Shown: positions 9,784 to 23,727 of the stretch, one piece after another
Position numbering within the stretch: position 1 is the stretch's first letter
Layout: every line of letters begins with the position of its first letter
Assembly (NCBI GenBank): GCA_004154925.1
Contig: QJNS01000007.1
Span: 310,001 to 374,000 of the forward strand
Length of the DNA: 64,000 nt
Reading direction: 5' to 3'
From: Monosporascus cannonballus
Lineage: Eukaryota; Ascomycota; Sordariomycetes; Xylariales
Program-made: the position numbers and the translations under genes
The notes under the pieces: model-generated
What the model was told of the DNA's origin: nothing
Seen by the model: only the letters and a program-made list of their open reading frames with translations
Databases searched by the model: none

Positions 9784-12700
9784 GGTTAATTTTGTGATGG
9801 TACCGGCGTACCTATTTTTTTCTTATAAAATATTCGTTATAAGTATTAACGTTTAAAACGTAAGAAAACGCTTATTAAGAAGTAATTGTTAAAGCTTTAA
9901 CGGCTTTACCTTAAGGTTTAACGTCGACATTAGGAAAAAATATATAAAGTTTTTTTCGTTTTATTTGTTTACGTAAGCAAAAGGCGTTAGTTCGTTCGAA
10001 AGGTATTATTATGATATAACGTAAGTTTTAATCGTTAGACGAATTAAAGGAATAAAAGCATTGGGAATAAAAATAGTTAAAGATTACCGTTACGGTTATC
10101 ACGTTAGCATATGTCTCAGCCGATTAGCCCGATATTCCGGCTACCGACTGGTCGGCTGTTAATTAGGACGTATCCATCGTTGTTGGTAAAAGCTTTTTAA
10201 GAGGCGCTGAGCGTTAATAAGGTTTTTGGCAGGTTCTTAAGTATTCTCGGAATCCGGGTACTTTTTTTACTTAATTAGATATTGGGTAAATCCGTTTTGT
10301 TTTCGTATATCGAATATCTTTTTCATTTCGTACGTTTGTTCGTCTTTTATTTTTACGTTATCTTATGCCGTATGTATTTTGATTATTTCTGCTATTAATT
10401 CGAATAAGAAAACGTAAAAAATTATATAGAATTTGATTTTTAATAAAAGTTTTAATTAATAATTATTTTCTGAAATGTTCTTAATGATTTTGTATAGACC
10501 GATATATTTGAAATTAAGTTTTCTGCTGGGTTTTTTTGTTTAAATAATTTTTGTAACGAGGAAAACTATTTCCCCTTTTTCGAAAATTAAACTTTTTAAC
10601 CTTTTCTAATTATAATATTTAATTATTTGATTTTGTATAATTTTTATTTTTATTTTTATTTATTAATATAACTATCGTAATTGTTTTAATATAAGGATTA
10701 CTTTAATATTAATTAGACCGTTATCGCATAATTTTCTGTAAACTTTTGGAATAAAACCAAAGTTCGCGTTTGCAGGTATTATTTTAATATTTTCGTAATA
10801 ATTGGTATTATAAGTTAATTATACGATTAATAATTTCTTAACCTAATTATTTTATTTATAATTAATGTAATATCGTAAATAAGTTTTTAAGGTTTGGTTT
10901 ATTCGTTTCGTTTATTTGTCCCTTTAAGATTTAAATACGTTAGATAACTTATAATTCAGGCCAATTTATGTTATTAGGCTTTGCCAAAATTTAAATGCAA
11001 ATGTCGATCTTTTATCGGAAATAATTTCCATTGGTAATGCGAATATACTGAAAATATGTTTAAAGAAAATATATACTAGTTATTCGGCGCTTATATTCTC
11101 GTAATATGGTAAAAAATAGACAAATATCTTGAATCGGTCGACGATTACGAAAATATTATTATGATGTATTTTTATAGCTGGATTTTTAGATATAAGAAAT
11201 TTAATAATAAAGTCGAATATAACTAAATATTATAATTGCTTTGCAACTGGTAATAGCTATAGTTTTCCGTATAGCTTGTATCGTTAAGCCTTTGTTCTAG
11301 CGTAAATATCGTATTACCCTATAACTTTTTATATCGTTAATTTTAATTTAATAAAAGAATATATGCGTTAAAATCGTTTTAAGATTTTATGGATTCCTGG
11401 ATGTCCGTATAATTAATGTTCGTATATTCTTCGTATTAAATCCTTTTGATATTTTTTAAAATTTATATTTTATTTATTTTTTGGTTTGTTAAAAAATTAT
11501 CGTTATATTATTGAATTTTCTGCTATATGTCAAGAAATACTGCCCGAATTATCGTAATCTGTCGTAAGCGTAAACACTTTTCTATAATGGTATCGAAAAC
11601 TGTATAGTTAATTTTAACCAATTTCTTTTCGAGGTCTGGTTACTTACTTAAGGCATTTGCTTTATTATTTTTAAGCCTTTTTTATAAATAATAACAAAGT
11701 CGAAATTCGCCAATTCTTTTACGTATTTTAATTATCGTCCTATAAGTTTCTTAATCATAATAAATCGGGTAAAATTTTAGTAATCCGTATAAACCTTAAT
11801 CTGATATAAGTTTTTTTTAGGAAATGCTTAAATTCCTAAAATGCCATAATATTAACTATAAGTTCCTTACTTGAAATACCGTTATTAAATTCGGTTGCTT
11901 TTAATTTGTACAAAAAGAATATAATAAAATATAATTTATCTTAATTATTTCGTTATCCGATTACTATGTTTAACGCATAATTCGAAATATCGGTTTTTAG
12001 TTCGACGAAATAATTTAAATTATATATAATTAATATTAGCTTACTGGTAATTATATCTTTAATATCTTAAAATAGTTTTTTCGTATTTAACTTTTATTTG
12101 AATTCTTTTTTTTTTCGTAAGGTTCGTTAAAAATATAATTATTTTACTAAAATTCCGAATAAATTGTCTATAATAATTAACGAATTCAAAGAATATTTAT
12201 ACTTCCTTAATTATCGTTAACGTTTACCATTTTATAACTATAACGATTTTCTTAGGGTTTATCTTAATATGTTTTAAGGTAATAATATATCCCAAATATT
12301 TTACTTTCTATATATAGAATTAATTTTCTTCTACTTTAATAAATAACCTTACGTCCTATAAAGTTTAAAGAAGCTTATAAACGTATTTTACATATATTCT
12401 TTTTATTTCTAAAAAAATAAAAATATCGTCGAAATAATAAACGACGAAAATTTAAGATATTTTCGTAATACGTAAGTAATTATTTGCTAGAAAATCGCTA
12501 ATACGTTTGTAAATCCTATTAATATAACTAAATATTTAAATAATTCGTATTTCTTTTTGAAAGTTATTTTTTATTCGTATTCTTTTTTAATTTTAATAAG
12601 ATTATATTTATTTTTAAAATCGAATATTATAAATTATTTAGTTCCGTAAAATTGATTTTTTATTTCCGTAATTAAAGGTAATCATATTCGATTTTTAATA

Positions 12701-15520
12701 ATAATATCGTTTAATTATCGATAATAAATTACAAATCGTAATTTTCCGTTTTTTTAAGTTTAAAAATATTAGGTAATTTGTTAATAATTTGGAAAATCGA
12801 ATGTATCTTTTTTATAACCGATTTTTTAGATATTTTTTAAAAATGCGTAATTTATTTCCGCTAAGATTATAAATAAGGTAAAATTTCGTCGAAAATCTTT
12901 CCTTAAGGATTATTTTATAATCCTATTTACTATGTTTTAATAATTTCGTATCGAACTCCTTCTTGAAAAATTATTCGTATTTATAATTTTTTGGTAATAT
13001 GTTAATTAAATTTTCTAACTTTTAAGGCTGTTATTATTTTAGGTTGTTATTTAGTTACTTTAATTTCGCTTTAGTAATAATAACAATACGTCGTATTTTT
13101 CTTTAATGCCCGTTTTTTTTCTTATATTTTATCCTTTTAAATAATAAGGTTTCTATTATGTCTTTATGCTTATATTCGTCGTTATTATCGATCGAATATT
13201 AAGATTTTAATTCTTTCTTTTTTCGTCTGGTAATAAAATATACAACGAACTTTACCTCGCCAATTTTATTATTAATTAAAATTTCGTATTAACATATTCA
13301 TAATAATTTTAAAATTATATCGTAATTCCTAAATAAAACGATATCGAAATTAATTATTTAATATCGTCCTTAAATAAAATTTTCTATATAATTAATTTTA
13401 CGTATAATTTTTCTGTTATCGTAAGCGAATTTCTAATTTTCGGCATTTATTACGGTATAAAGTTTTAATTTATATTTTTATAACAGTTTGAACTTATTAA
13501 CGATATTTAGTATAATATAATTCCCGCTTAAAATTCCGTAATCCATTATTACGATATATTAATACGTTCCGATTCGTATTTTTAAAGTAATACAATTATT
13601 AACGTTTTTTATTGTCGTATTTAAAAGCTTTTTTCAAAATTCTCTTTAATTCCTTTAAGTTTTATTATCCTGTAGCTTTTTTATAAATAATTTTTTTCTT
13701 TTAATTTTTATTCAAATATATCGAGCTTTATTTATATTTTTTCGTTTAACATATTAAGTTATTATATTTATCGTTATTATCGGCATACTGTTTTTTCGAA
13801 TTATATTAATTATTGTTAATTTAATCACAATTTCTTTTCTTAGCGAATAAATTAATTTTTATATTTACGATTATATTTCATTATATGTCGTTTTAATTAT
13901 TATTCCTAAGATCTTTTGTAAATTAACGTATTTTTTAATAACCTTTTTTTGAAAATCCGTAATAAATATTAATTAAAAATAAAAGTTTATAATAATGTTC
14001 TGGTAACAATTTTTTACCGTACGTTAAATTAACTTTTTTTCCGTTTGGTAATTATATTATTCATAATAATAAAAAGGGTTTTCCTATAGATATTATTTTT
14101 TTCAGATTAGTTTTTTATTTTAGTTAATTATTAAATATTTCTTAAAATTATAGTTTAAAAATATCGATATTATTATTTATTGTCCTTATTATTTCCGGTA
14201 CAATTTAGAAAATCGAATCCTTTATAATATATACGGGTAATTCGTTTATAAATATGCTATTTTTATTTTTCGTAATCGGGATATTTTCGTCGTCGACAGT
14301 ATATAGCGTACATTTTGCCATATTGATCAGGAATTCCGGGGTAAACTTTTTTTATTTAACTCTAATATTTGCGTAATTATTTTTATAATACTTTTTATTA
14401 TATTTGCGATATTTATTAAGTTAGCTTTTTAACTTTTCGCATTTTTCGTCGAATTTCTTATCGTAATAATCTCCATTAAACTTTTTGCTATAAACTTAAT
14501 ACGTATTTGAATTATATTATATTAATAACTTTATTATCATTTCCTTAATTATTTCTGGAATATTTTTCCGGTATAAATATCTCGTTATTTTATCGTAATT
14601 TATTGAGTTTTTTATATTTATAAACCTTATGTCCTATTTTACTGTAATTAAAGTATTTAATCTGGCTCCAGTTTTATCTATGGGTAACGCCAAGTTCCAT
14701 AGGTTTTGGCGCCGTTTCGTAAGAAATAAAAGGCGTATCTCGTTTTTTCCCCTAGTTAGGCTTATTGTACTTCCATTATAAGGCATATTGTCCTTTTTTT
14801 TCTGTCGTTTTTCAAATTATCGGTTGTTTAATTTGATTACCTTTATAATATACCGGTCCAGGGCAATTAATTATTTAATCCGAATAATTTTATTTTTTAT
14901 ATTATGTTTTAATTTTTTTTATAAAATATGTCGATAAAAGTATCGGCTTTATTATTTCCTTATCCGGCCTTAACCGTAAAGCTTTTAAAAGTTACGGCGT
15001 ACTTAAACGCAGATTTTTTTTATTAAAGTTATAAAAGTTATTAAGCCGTAAATCGTTTTTTATCCCGATTGTTGAAATTATCGCGCATTTTATTTTCGAA
15101 ATTAATATAAAATAAAAGAATTTCGTTAATAATATCTTTTTTATTTAATTTTTTTACTTTGAAGAAATTTCTTTTAATAAGCTTAAATTAATTAATATCA
15201 TTTTCCGTTAAGCATACTTTTATTATTAAAACCTTATCCACCGGATCGCTAAGATCCAAAAAACGAAAGTAAATTCGTACTTAAATTAAAAAGGTTTATA
15301 AATTGCTTTTTTTATTATAAGGTTCTAATTTCCTTGGTTTTATACGGGCGAAAAAGGCTTAAGTAAGTAACGTAACATTAATTTGTCGAATTTCTTTTTC
15401 CAGTTCCCGGATTTAAGCCTAAAGCTATTAAATAAGGGGTTTTTAAGTGCTGGTCGACATTTTAACAATATTAAATATTGCTCAAAATTTAATAATATTA
15501 TTAAATAAAAACTTATAACG

Positions 15521-15895
15521 TATAACGGCTAAACGGTTTAATTAATTATTAAACCTTAATCGTACGGATTTATGTTAATAAAAGTATTATGGGAATTTGA
15601 GCAATAAATATAATAACGTATTACGTCTCGTAATACCAAGAATATTTTGGGTAACGAATTGTTATTATAAGCTGAAGTTATTTAAACTATGAAGATAATA
15701 AACGTATATATTTTTCTCTTTTTTGGCTTAATTACTTATAACTATACGGTTGGTAATAATCATAATTATTTACGATCCTCTTTAATCACTTCTGATTATT
15801 GGCTTAGCAGTGATCACTGTTCCGTAACCTATAGGATGGTCCGTATAATCCTTGTTTAACCGTTTCTTAAGGCCGAAACTTGTTGGATCGTAACA
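15521..15895 (-). repeat. 5' LTR of nested gypsy (element orientation)
   Basis: A 375-bp partner of 9142-9516, starting TATAACGGC (RIP form of TGTGACGGC or TGTAACGGC) and ending ATCGTAACA. The right flank is ATACT. Confidence 0.85.
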
Positions 15896-18800
15896 ATACT
15901 TACAAAGATAGGAAATACGATACTTTTCGCAAAAATATTAACGACCTTACGAAATAGGTTTTAAAGTCGGTATTTCCAACAATTAAAAAAACCAGCCTTT
16001 TTCCAAGAAAAAACTTGCGAAAATGGTATACCAGCTTAGGCGAATCCGGCAAAATATACCATAATAAACTCCTAATTAACATTTAACGGAAATATCGCTA
16101 ACGGCTAAAATAAGTTTCGAAATTAACAAAAAGACTAAACGAATAAATCGTAAAATAGCAAAAGATTATAGCCTAGGGATAACGATATAGTATTCCGAAA
16201 ACGAAAATAACGATTATATAAATTAACGATTTATATATAATACTGGCCTTTATTATCGAGACTTGACCAATTTCTTTTTAAATAATAAAGAAGATCGAAA
16301 TTAATAATAATACGATTAATTATTAAAAAATAATAACGACCTTATGAAATTATTAAATTATAACGAACTTATAATAATTATTAAAAAAAATATTAAGGTA
16401 ATATTTTTAACGTTTTACGGGATATCTGCAAATTCCTTTACTTACGACGATTTTAATTAAGAAAATCTCAAAAATATTAACTTTTAATTATAAGAAAAAA
16501 CTCCAAGCCGTAAACCGAAACGAAATAATCGTAAAAGTTCTTATGCGGACCGAAATAATAATAAGCGAAAAAGTTAAAAATTAAACGTATAAAATACCCG
16601 TTACAAAACGTGCCTAATTAATTACCATATATTATCCAATTGTTATTGAATATTCTTTAGGAAAACCCTAAAAGGTTTCCGTTTTAGCGATAAGGTAATA
16701 ACATATATCCAAGCACGAATTACCGCCGATTAGTTTTTAAAAGAAAAAATCGACCGATTATTGAAAACTATGAAAAAACTTATTGCATAAAAAAATTAAT
16801 TTTTAAAGAGGGTACGATAAATACTAGCATATTTTTTGATTACTAATTAACGTAACACCATAACCACCTTGTTTTACTCCTTAAACAATTTAGCTATTTT
16901 AGATTTAAGGTCCACGATATATATTTTTAACTTAATTAGCAGATTTCTGAATTTTAAACTTATTTTATAAGGTAATGGGCTATACGTAAGCAACAGTTTC
17001 GTCCCGATTAAGGGGTACGGAAAAATTGATATAGTTTTTCAAAGCCTTAACGGTACGAAAACGTTACATTTATACGACGTAACCTATTGCGAAAATTTCG
17101 CATATAATTTGGTATTATTCTGGCAGTTTCGAAAAAAAAGATATTAATAGGATAATAAAAGAATTAATAATTATAAATAAAATAAATATAATTAAGTAAT
17201 TAGTATATTAATAAATAAATTAAATAAATTCGTTATCGAAAATATTAATATAATAATATTTTATATAATTTTAATTACTTATGAACGAAACGTTAATTTA
17301 AGAATAGCAAAGTTATTATAGACCGGTAACAGTATTATATGTTATTTAAAATTAAATTATTTAGATCCCGAAATAATTACTTAATTATAGTCCTTTACGA
17401 ATAATTTCCGCTTAAAAGGCTTTATAATAATTAAATACCAAATATATAGTAAGGCAACAGCTAAAAGATTAATACGTTATAAGCAAAAAAAAAGAAAATA
17501 TCCCGATTAAAACAGAAAATTGCTATTTATTTTACAAACTTTGAAAAAAATTCCTAAAGGATATAAATACGTTATATTTGCTATAGATAGATATTTAGAT
17601 TTTATTTAAGATATTTACTTTAAGAAACGAAAGCAAAATATATTAATTATAACGTTTCGATATTTTTTAAAATCCTGAAGAACCAAAATAAGGTCTTTCT
17701 ATAGGTAATCGAATGCAATAACGAAATCCTAAAGAATTATTAATTTTAAAATATATTTTAATCCTTTTTTTAGTATTAAACTTTAAGCCCTTATTACCGT
17801 ATACCTAGGCCCAGAACGCAGGCGCAAAACGTTTAAAAGATGTAATTAAGGAAGAAATAATTGCGATACGAAATGGCGTTAAGTTATTTTCGTTTTTAAT
17901 TATATATATCCTTAAAGCGGCAATATATTTATATAACCGTATTTTTAAATATGTACTTTTTCGGAAAAGCCTATACGAGATTTATTATATTTATTTAATC
18001 TATAAAAACGTCGTTATAATATTTAATCGAAAGCCTTAATAAGCTTACTTACGAATATACAGCTATATAACTTATGTTGTAATAATTACCGTTATAAAAA
18101 AAACTAAAGACTTCAAAAGTTAAATCTTAAAATATAAATTAATTATTTCGTCGGTTACCGATTTACGAATATTTATAAGACTTGAAACTTATTAATTAAT
18201 AAAGTTATTATTATTCAAAATATATAATTTAACGAAAAGGCTATTTTTAAGTAATATTAAAGATTTTAAAAACGATTTTTTATATATTATAGAAAAAAAG
18301 CTATGAAAGTTATTTTAATAAGTAAAAATAGCTAATTAAAACGATGATTATTTAATTTATAGATAAAAACAGGATAAAAACTTACGTGGAATAATTTAGT
18401 TATCGGCTAAATAAAAAATGGTTTCAGAAAAATATTAACGTAAAATACGTACGAAATAAAAAAAATAAGCCTATTTATAAAAATTTAATTATTTTTATAC
18501 GATTATTATATTCGATTTATTGCTGTCCTTTAAATTATTATTGCTATAAGCGTTTACATTGATAATTATTACGATTTTTATGCCGACCGAAAAAATAAAA
18601 ATGACCTTAAAATTTCTTTATATTATTTAACCCAGAATAACGGTAAAAGCCGAAAGTACCTTATAGATTACAAATATAAGCTTCCCGTATATTCCTTATT
18701 AAAAACAGTATTATCCGAAATAAATATAAAATATGGAAAACCGTATTTCATATAAAACGTTTAGCTCTTTTTATAAGTACGTACGATAACCGGCCAGTAA

Positions 18801-20584
18801 GTTACGAAAATTTAAAGAAATTGATTATACGAAATATACGTTATCTTAATCGGAAAAATAATAATAATTTAATATATAACCAGGTATTTAAATGATAGGA
18901 CTAGGTATATAGACGTAATATACCGTTACTGTAGCAAAACTATAAAAAGTTGAATATATATCTGTTAAAGAAAATATTCCGTAAAACCGAAAAGGTTTAT
19001 GTGCAAAATTATAAGAAAATGCGACTTTAGGAAGCCGTTAATTAATTTTTTGCTAAAAGCAAATAGGTTTTAAATGCCTATAAATATAAGTTTATAAAGT
19101 TAACAAATATAATTGGTTTTAAAAATATAAGGCCCGTTTTATCGTATAAGGCGATTAATAACTTAAAACTATTTATAGCGATATATATGTAGTTATTTTC
19201 GTTAGAAAATCGTTTCGAACTTAATTCGTTATTACGGTTAAATTCGATTTAAAATTTAAATAATATAACGTTATAAACGTTTTTATAAATATTAACTTAT
19301 TTTGCGAAATATATATAAAAATATCTCTAGGATATCCGTAACGTAATAAAACTTTCCTAATTAGGAGGTTATTATATAGATTAAAGGAGTTATTTTTATT
19401 ATAATAAAAAAAACTTTATTAGAACGTTTCAAAAATTAGGATTTAATGCCGTTTTTTATAAACCTTATTATTGTATTCGTTAAATGGTATTTTTTTATGA
19501 ATAATATTAGTATAATATATCGCGAAACAAATTAAGATTTTATCGATTAGTTAATCTAATAAATAAAAAAAGATATATTTTAATAAAAGATAAAAATTCG
19601 TAATGGTTTTTTGATATTGAAATAATTAAAGATAAGTTTAATAAGAAATTTGGCTATTTTAATTTAGTTTTATAAATATATTAATTAACTTAATACTTAA
19701 AAAATTAAATAATTTCCTAGAAATACTTATAATTAATCTTAAAGTATTCTCAAATTTTAATTTAATTTATTTAAGCTTTATTAATAAATATTTTCAAAAA
19801 AGTTTGGTTGTATTTTTTGCGTAATAATTAATACGTAACCCGATATATCCTTTGCGATATTCTGATTTATTTAATTTAACTTAAACCTTAGCGACATATA
19901 TTATGAAGCTGCCGACCGCATTATATTATACGTAATTGGAACTAAAATATTAACGTTATAATTCGAGAGTAAGAATTTATTAGATATCTAGAATAACGTT
20001 TTTTTTACAGATAATACGATCGACGAAAAAAGTTCTTAAATTTATAATATAAAATTATTCGAAAAAATAATAAAATAACGGGCGAATAAATAAAATATAA
20101 TAATTATCTTTATATAAAAACGGAATGATTGTTTTTTGTAAATTATAGAAAAAAACCTTATTTAATTATTTATTAATATAAAATTTAAAAAATATCTCAA
20201 ATATAAAATTATTAAATATATAATATAATAATTAATAAATTATACGATTTAATAATGCCGATATTACTTTATTAATAACGATATTATAATATATAAATAT
20301 TTATAATTATTAATTACGATAAACCGTAAAAAAGATTTAATAAAAATAAATTATATATTTATAAATAATATATTAATTAATACTTTAACGAAAATGTTAT
20401 TATGTAATTTTTTAAGTATTTCAAAAAATAATTAAAATTAATAAATATTACCGAAATTTTCGATTAATAGAAAAACGCTTTACGAAAAAAAAATTAATCG
20501 CTAGAGGAAAGATAAAATAAATAATTATAGCTTTAGGAATTATGATAATTAATACCGTAAATACTTTAAGGTGTTAAAGGGGTG
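15896..20584 (+). pseudogene. Copia gag-pol, RIP-degraded
   Basis: Plus-strand translation with many stops still follows copia order. Around 17,020-17,110 a segment resembles the end of the retropepsin/GAG-pre-integrase junction (reading like L-Y-D-V-T-Y, then N-L-V-L). Around 17,780-17,950 there is an integrase stretch (Y-T-P-R-P-R-T-Q then K-A-A-I-Y-L-Y-N-R). The reverse transcriptase Y-V-D-D box region lies near 19,480-19,510 and RNase H near 19,880-20,040 (reading E-A-A-D-R-I-I-L-Y). Integrase before reverse transcriptase is diagnostic of Ty1/copia. The element is dead; frames are broken by TAA/TAG of RIP type. Confidence 0.75.
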
Positions 20585-20745
20585 TGTTAGCTAGCAGGGG
20601 GTGCTTTAGTACCCCATATACGGAAAATTCCCTCTGATCGGAATATATATGTTCCGGGACTAGATCACCTTAAAGTGCAATGCACGTTCTAGAGCACCTG
20701 CAACTAGTGATCAATAAACACAACTGATGTCCCTTATATCTGACA
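20585..20745 (+). repeat. 3' LTR of the copia element
   Basis: Begins TGTTAGCTAGC and ends TATCTGACA, then ATTAC. It is much less mutated than the 5' LTR and sits exactly at the border between RIP-altered DNA and the gene island. Confidence 0.85.
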
Positions 20746-21458
20746 ATTACCTATCTACCTTGTTAGTGTCTGTCAGCTAACTAGCGCAGCAAGTGCCACT
20801 TATCACCCAGTATCTTTTTGTGCAGCCGTATGCGACAGCATCCGACGTCTTGTATCCTTCTCCGCAGAGATACCTATACCTACTTGATGTGCTACTAGTA
20901 CGAGCTCGTATTATTGATAACCACAGCCGGTTTGCACTAACACATGTTCACGCGAAGGAAGTACCCAACTACCTAACTACCAAGCTTAAAGGAGCGACAT
21001 CCACCAAATCACCCACCCCTTTCTCCAAAGCGGGCCAACTGTGTTTGATTGACGATCGAGGCAAATGCCTCCATAGCTACATATCTACCCGACCCGTCCC
21101 CTACTTCAAACATTACATGCCTAGCATCCTAGAATCCGACATCACATTCACATTTGCTGGTCCTTCACCGACTTCGTCGGATCTTCGCAAGCCTCATTTC
21201 CAAGTGTCTTTGCTTTTCTTTTTCCTTTTCCCCTTCTGATTTCGTTTCTGTTCTCCTTTCTACTTCTCTCCCCTGTCGGAAATCACCCAGTCTGTCGCGC
21301 TTCGAAACCCCCCTCCCCACCCTGATTTCCCTGCCTTCACTTCTCACCCGCTGCGACGATATTCCTCGGTCTACTTGCATAGATAGCGTCCCCGCGACAA
21401 CAGCCACATACAGTCCTCTTTACACCGCGGTTATAAGAGGGCCACAAGGCATTACATT
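20746..21458 (+). promoter_or_regulatory. Upstream region of the SCH9-like gene
   Basis: About 700 bp of normal-composition DNA between the copia LTR and the kinase start codon. A pyrimidine-rich tract at about 21,195-21,275 (CTTTTCTTTTTCC...) is typical of fungal core promoters near the transcription start. A 148-codon open stretch from 20793 has no recognisable protein and overlaps this tract, so it is treated as non-coding. No clear TATA box. Confidence 0.5.
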
Positions 21459-23727
21459 ATGTCGTGGAAGTTGACCAAGAGTAAGTGGGAGATTGATTAG
21501 TCCATCCGCTATTCCCCCGAAGATCAAGTAATTGTTATAATCCGGAGTCATCAACGATCCCTTCAAGACATGTACTGCTTCAACACACCTACAGATAGCC
21601 GACATTTCCTCGCTTCGGGTCCGGGTGACACTTGTGTTTGTTGATTGGTAGAGACATTGACCATGATAATACGCAACAGAATTGAAGGAAACCCATCTGG
21701 GACCCCTTACCGGATTCTCGCGCAATCCTTCTACCTCTACTATTACAGACAAGGACGACAAGGCACCGCCTGCGACGTCAACAACACCTACACCCAGCGA
21801 CAATGCCATTGGTAAACGATCCTCAACCTTGCCGTTCCCCTCTATGCTGGATTGCCTGTGTCAAAAATGCTAATTTCGAGCGACCTGAACCAGCTGCCTC
21901 AGAGGCCCTAGTCCAAGAACCCGTTGTCAAGCCCCCGAAGCCGGGCATCCTCGTCGTCACGCTACACGAAGGTCAGGGTTTCTCGCTACCCGAGCAACAC
22001 CGAAACGCCTTCAGCTCTCAACATGGCGGGGGTTCCATGTCGACAGGAAATGCCCTGGGTTCTGTAGGCTCTGTCCGCCCCAGCTCCTCACAGAGACCGG
22101 GTTCCTTTATGAACGGATCGGGAAGGCCACAGACCTCGGCGGGTGGCTTCTCAAACATACCTTCCAACCATGGCCGAATCTCCAGTAAATACCTGCCGTA
22201 CGCCCTGCTAGATTTCGACAAGATGCAGGTCTTTGTCAACTCGGTCTCGGGCAGCCCCGAGAACCCCCTGTGGGCCGGCGACAACACTCAGTACAAGTTT
22301 GATGTCTCCCGAGTGACAGACCTCAACGTGCATCTCTACATTCGCAACCCCAATGCACCGTCCGGGGCTGGCCGCAGCCAGGACATCTTCATTGGCGTGG
22401 TACGGATCAATCCGAGATTCGAAGAGAAGCATACGTTTGTGGAGGACCCCAAGGCGAGCAAGAAGGATCGCGAGAAGGCCGCGGCAGAATTCGCCAATAG
22501 GGAGCGGGGCCTCGGTCACGCTGGTGTAGACTGGGTAGACGTACAATACGGCACCGGCAAGCTCAAGATCGGCGTCGAATACGTCGAGAACCGCGCGGGC
22601 AAGCTCAAGATCGAGGATTTCGAGCTGCTCAAGGTGGTCGGGAAGGGCAGTTTCGGCAAAGTCATGCAGGTCCGAAAGAAGGATACCAGCCGTATCTACG
22701 CGCTCAAGACGATCCGGAAGGCCCACATCATATCGCGGTCCGAAGTTGCCCACACCCTGGCCGAACGGTCGGTCCTCGCCCAGATCAACAATCCCTTCAT
22801 CGTCCCTCTCAAGTTCACCTTCCAGTCCCCCGAGAAGCTGTACTTCGTCTTGGCGTTCGTCAACGGCGGCGAGCTGTTCCATCACCTACAGAAAGAACAG
22901 CGGTTCGACGTCAACCGCGCCAGGTTTTATACAGCCGAGCTCCTCTGCGCCCTTGAGTGCCTACACGGATTCAATGTCATCTACCGGGACCTGAAGCCGG
23001 AGAACATCCTGCTCGATTACCAAGGTCACATTGCGCTTTGTGACTTCGGTCTCTGTAAGCTCGACATGAAGGATGAGGACCGGACCAACACGTTCTGTGG
23101 CACGCCCGAATACCTAGCGCCAGAGCTGCTAATGGGGCAAGGGTATAATAAGACGGTGGACTGGTGGACGTTGGGTGTCCTCCTGTACGAGATGTTAACG
23201 GGCCTCCCGCCCTTCTACGATGAGAACACCAACGAGATGTACCGTAAGATCCTGTCGGAGCCGCTGCACTTCCCGGGGGCGGACGTGGTACCGCCTGCCG
23301 CCAAGGATCTGCTCTCCAAGTTGCTGAACCGGGATTCTGCACAGCGTCTGGGAGCCAACGGAAGCGCCGAGATCAAGGCGCACCCGTTCTTCCATGCCAT
23401 CGACTGGCGGAAGCTGCTGCAGCGCAAGTACGAGCCGACGTTTAAACCCAACGTGGTAAGTCAAGTTTCCGAGGAGGCGGGTGTGAGTTTGGTGATTTTC
23501 CTAACCGCCGCGCAAACTAGGTGGACGCGCTCGATACGGCCAACTTCGACCCGGAGTTCACGTCGGAAGCACCGCAGGACTCTTATGTCGAAGGGCCGGT
23601 GCTATCTGAGACGATGCAGAACCAGTTCGCGGGATTCAGTTATAACCGGCCTATCGCAGGGCTCGGCGACGCGGGAGGTAGCGTCAAAGACCCCTCTTTC
23701 GTGGGAAGCATCCAGGACCGGCGCTAG
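21459..23727 (+). CDS. SCH9: SCH9-like AGC-family serine/threonine protein kinase
   Basis: Proposed exons are 21459-21480, 21680-21811, 21903-23455 and 23521-23727, giving 637 residues; phases join correctly and donors are GTAAGT, GTAAAC, GTAAGT. The protein starts MSWKLTK, as other fungal SCH9 proteins do. A C2 domain spans about residues 66-245 (G-I-L-V-V-T-L-H-E-G-Q-G-F-S-L). The kinase domain starts near 291: glycine loop GKGSFGKV, ATP lysine near 320, YRDLKPEN catalytic loop (Asp near 414), DFG near 432, activation-loop Thr in TFCGTPEYLAPE near 448. The carboxy-terminal extension carries the hydrophobic motif FAGFSY (605-610). In yeast the family is a TORC1 effector controlling growth, ribosome synthesis and stress response; that role is inferred by family. 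All key residues are present. The first intron (199 bp) and the second (91 bp) are the least certain parts. Confidence 0.95.

Larger units (their letters stand above)
9142..15895 (-). mobile_element. Gypsy chromovirus nested in the copia element
   Basis: Two direct 375-bp LTRs (9142-9516 and 15521-15895) are enclosed by ATACT at 9137-9141 and 15896-15900, a perfect 5-bp duplication. The total is 6754 bp. Read on the minus strand, a gypsy-type reverse transcriptase can be followed around 12,400-12,800, and a chromodomain-like segment (a run reading like S-E-N-T, then E-P-A-K-N-L) lies around 10,180-10,280, just before the 3' LTR side. All frames are interrupted by RIP stops. An antisense frame lies at 9589-9783. 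Confidence 0.88.
8044..20745 (+). mobile_element. Ty1/copia LTR retrotransposon with nested insertions
   Basis: Two direct LTRs (8044-8206 and 20585-20745) are flanked by the same 5 bases, ATTAC, at 8039-8043 and 20746-20750, so they belong to one insertion. A purine-rich stretch (AAAGGGGTG) precedes the right LTR, giving plus orientation. Subtracting the nested 470-bp element and the nested gypsy element with their duplications leaves about 5.5 kb, a normal copia size. The coding order integrase before reverse transcriptase/RNase H (see 15896-20584) confirms copia. All frames are destroyed by RIP. Confidence 0.85.

Noticed and set aside
20793..21239. 148-codon frame upstream of the kinase
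   Set aside because: No recognisable domain, low-complexity Phe/Leu end over the promoter pyrimidine tract, and no sign of splicing to the kinase.
22208..22885. 225-codon minus-strand frame
   Set aside because: Antisense to the SCH9-like kinase exon 3; no motif of its own.
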